This document shows, in pieces, positions 23,173-24,029 of a stretch of DNA of 24,029 nt. The stretch covers positions 1 to 24,029 of the forward strand of contig CAUBIP010000018.1 of NCBI GenBank assembly GCA_958436045.1. The letters are read 5' to 3'. Under the pieces are notes generated by a model. That model saw only the letters and a program-made list of their open reading frames with translations, was not told where the DNA came from and ran no database searches. Both the position numbers and the translations under genes were made by a program. The DNA comes from an uncultured Oscillospiraceae bacterium (GTDB lineage: Bacteria > Bacillota > Clostridia > Oscillospirales > Oscillospiraceae). Every line of letters begins with the position of its first letter. Position 1 is the stretch's first letter.

Positions 23173-23858
23173 GCTGTGCCTCCTGCCGTGGGGCGCGCGG
23201 TGCGCCGGTTCAAAAATTCAAAGAAACGGCCTGTACGCCATTTTTTGGCCAAATACTGCCCGGCCTCCGCCGCGAGAACCCCAGCGGGGATATCCACCAA
23301 TACGTGCTGCTTCACGAGAACGACGGAGCAGCAGACAAGCAGCGTAAACACAAGCGACACCCATCGGTACCACGGGCCGACGCGCTTCAGCTGCCAGGCG
23401 CCCCGCAGGCAGACCCAGCTGGCCAGGCAGTGGAGGGAGGGAAAAAGATTCACCGGCGTATCCGCCCGATAGATCAGCCGGGTCAGCCAGCTGAAAGCAT
23501 CCCGTCCCGAGACCTCCGGCCGGACCATCGTCGTCGGCACAGCCAAAAACAGCACCAGGCAGATGGCTTTCGCGAGGATCTCCCCCGACAGGATCCGACT
23601 GCCCACGGCCTCGCTCTCCCGGGCGATGAGCACATACCCGATCCCCCACTGGCCATACGCCAGAATATACACCACGATAAATGCCGGGACAAATGGCACC
23701 TGCGCATCCAGCGGCAGAGCCATTTGCACATGCGATCTCGCAGCGGTCAGGCAGGAGGTGAGGTAATATGTCACAAAATTCATCACCAGAACGCTGAGCA
23801 GCGGCAGCACGGCATAACGGGGGATAAGACGTCTTTTGTTTTCTTTCAATTTTGTCAT
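23169..23858 (-). CDS. PAP2-superfamily membrane phosphatase/transferase
   Basis: 229 aa with about six membrane segments. The acid-phosphatase-like PAP2 site is recognisable: TTMVRP as a reduced first motif, NLFPSLHC (about 137-144, PSLH) and KQHVLVDIPAG (about 183-193) with the nucleophilic His and its Asp. It would hydrolyse a lipid phosphate (phosphatidate, undecaprenyl-PP) or transfer a head group, as in PAP2_3/AUR1-like members. First gene of the four-gene lipid operon; its stop overlaps the next start. The ATG at 23858 has only a weak AAGAAG site. Confidence 0.85.
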   Translation of the reverse strand: MTKLKENKRRLIPRYAVLPLLSVLVMNFVTYYLTSCLTAARSHVQMALPLDAQVPFVPAFIVVYILAYGQWGIGYVLIARESEAVGSRILSGEILAKAICLVLFLAVPTTMVRPEVSGRDAFSWLTRLIYRADTPVNLFPSLHCLASWVCLRGAWQLKRVGPWYRWVSLVFTLLVCCSVVLVKQHVLVDIPAGVLAAEAGQYLAKKWRTGRFFEFLNRRTARPTAGGTA

Positions 23859-23918
23859 GTTTCTTAATTCTTCTTAAAATTTGGAAATTTTTCTTCGGAA
23901 ATCACGTATTTTTTCGGT

Positions 23919-23947
23919 ATTATAGCATATTTTTTACCATTTTTCAA
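23919..23947 (-). promoter_or_regulatory. Promoter of the lipid operon
   Basis: TTGAAA (23942-23947), 17 bp, TATAAT (23919-23924) with an extended TGC before it. About 60 bp upstream of the PAP2 start, in an AT-rich gap. Confidence 0.75.
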
Positions 23948-23986
23948 GTCATTTGCTACAGCAGTGATCGGGCGCGGATTTGGGCA

Positions 23987-24023
23987 GAGAAAACCCCCTA
24001 CGACGCTGCAGCGTCGTAGGGGG
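23987..24023 (-). terminator. Terminator of a gene beyond the right edge
   Basis: A perfect 30-bp palindrome (23994-24023, arm CCCCCTACGACGCTG) followed on the minus strand by TTTTCTCT. It should end transcription of an upstream minus-strand gene outside the window. Confidence 0.75.
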
Positions 24024-24029
24024 CCGAAC

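Overview
The window looks like a chromosomal segment of a strictly anaerobic, moderately GC-rich Firmicute of the Clostridia, most likely an Oscillospiraceae/Ruminococcaceae-type gut or rumen bacterium. This is inferred from strong AGGAGG ribosome binding sites, two T-box leaders, a ferredoxin-linked 2-oxoacid oxidoreductase, a corrinoid methyltransferase pair and a bacterial glutaminyl-tRNA synthetase. No 16S gene is present, so the placement is tentative. All 20 protein genes lie on the minus strand, so transcription runs from high to low coordinates.

Layout from the right edge, in transcription order. (1) 23858-20506: a four-gene envelope-lipid operon (PAP2-family phosphatase, LPG-synthase-TM/flippase-like protein, PssA, Psd) with overlapping start and stop codons and a good sigma-A promoter. 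(2) 20411-18687: glnS on its own promoter. (3) 18552-15928: a T-box leader and a fused HTH-cupin-acyl-CoA synthetase. (4) 15906-10388: a second promoter and T-box, then a MinD/CooC-like ATPase, a ferredoxin, the three core subunits of a VorB-type 2-oxoisovalerate:ferredoxin oxidoreductase, an omega-amidase-like nitrilase and a branched-chain aminotransferase. (5) 10387-9717: a gene-free stretch packed with palindromes. (6) 9716-7317: deoD, deoB and cdd for nucleoside salvage. (7) 7316-6736: an AT-rich gene-free stretch ending in a possible operator. (8) 6735-4551: a corrinoid protein and an MtmB-family methyltransferase that lacks the pyrrolysine codon. (9) 4287-1: a BMP-type (nucleoside-like) ABC transporter, whose lipoprotein gene is cut by the window edge.

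Two systems stand out. First, blocks 3 and 4 read as one regulon. An acyl-CoA synthetase, a 2-oxoacid:ferredoxin oxidoreductase and a branched-chain aminotransferase could turn isobutyrate, 2-methylbutyrate or isovalerate into valine, isoleucine or leucine by reductive carboxylation. Both transcription units sit behind a T-box, which switches genes on when a tRNA is uncharged. My tentative specifier readings are GUA (Val) and AUC (Ile), which fits a biosynthetic rather than a catabolic role. Second, block 8 encodes a clear MtmB (monomethylamine methyltransferase) homologue with Thr where MtmB has pyrrolysine. It is paired with its own corrinoid protein and followed by an importer, suggesting demethylation of an unknown methylated substrate. 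No corrinoid activase (RamA) and no second methyltransferase (MtbA) are in the window.
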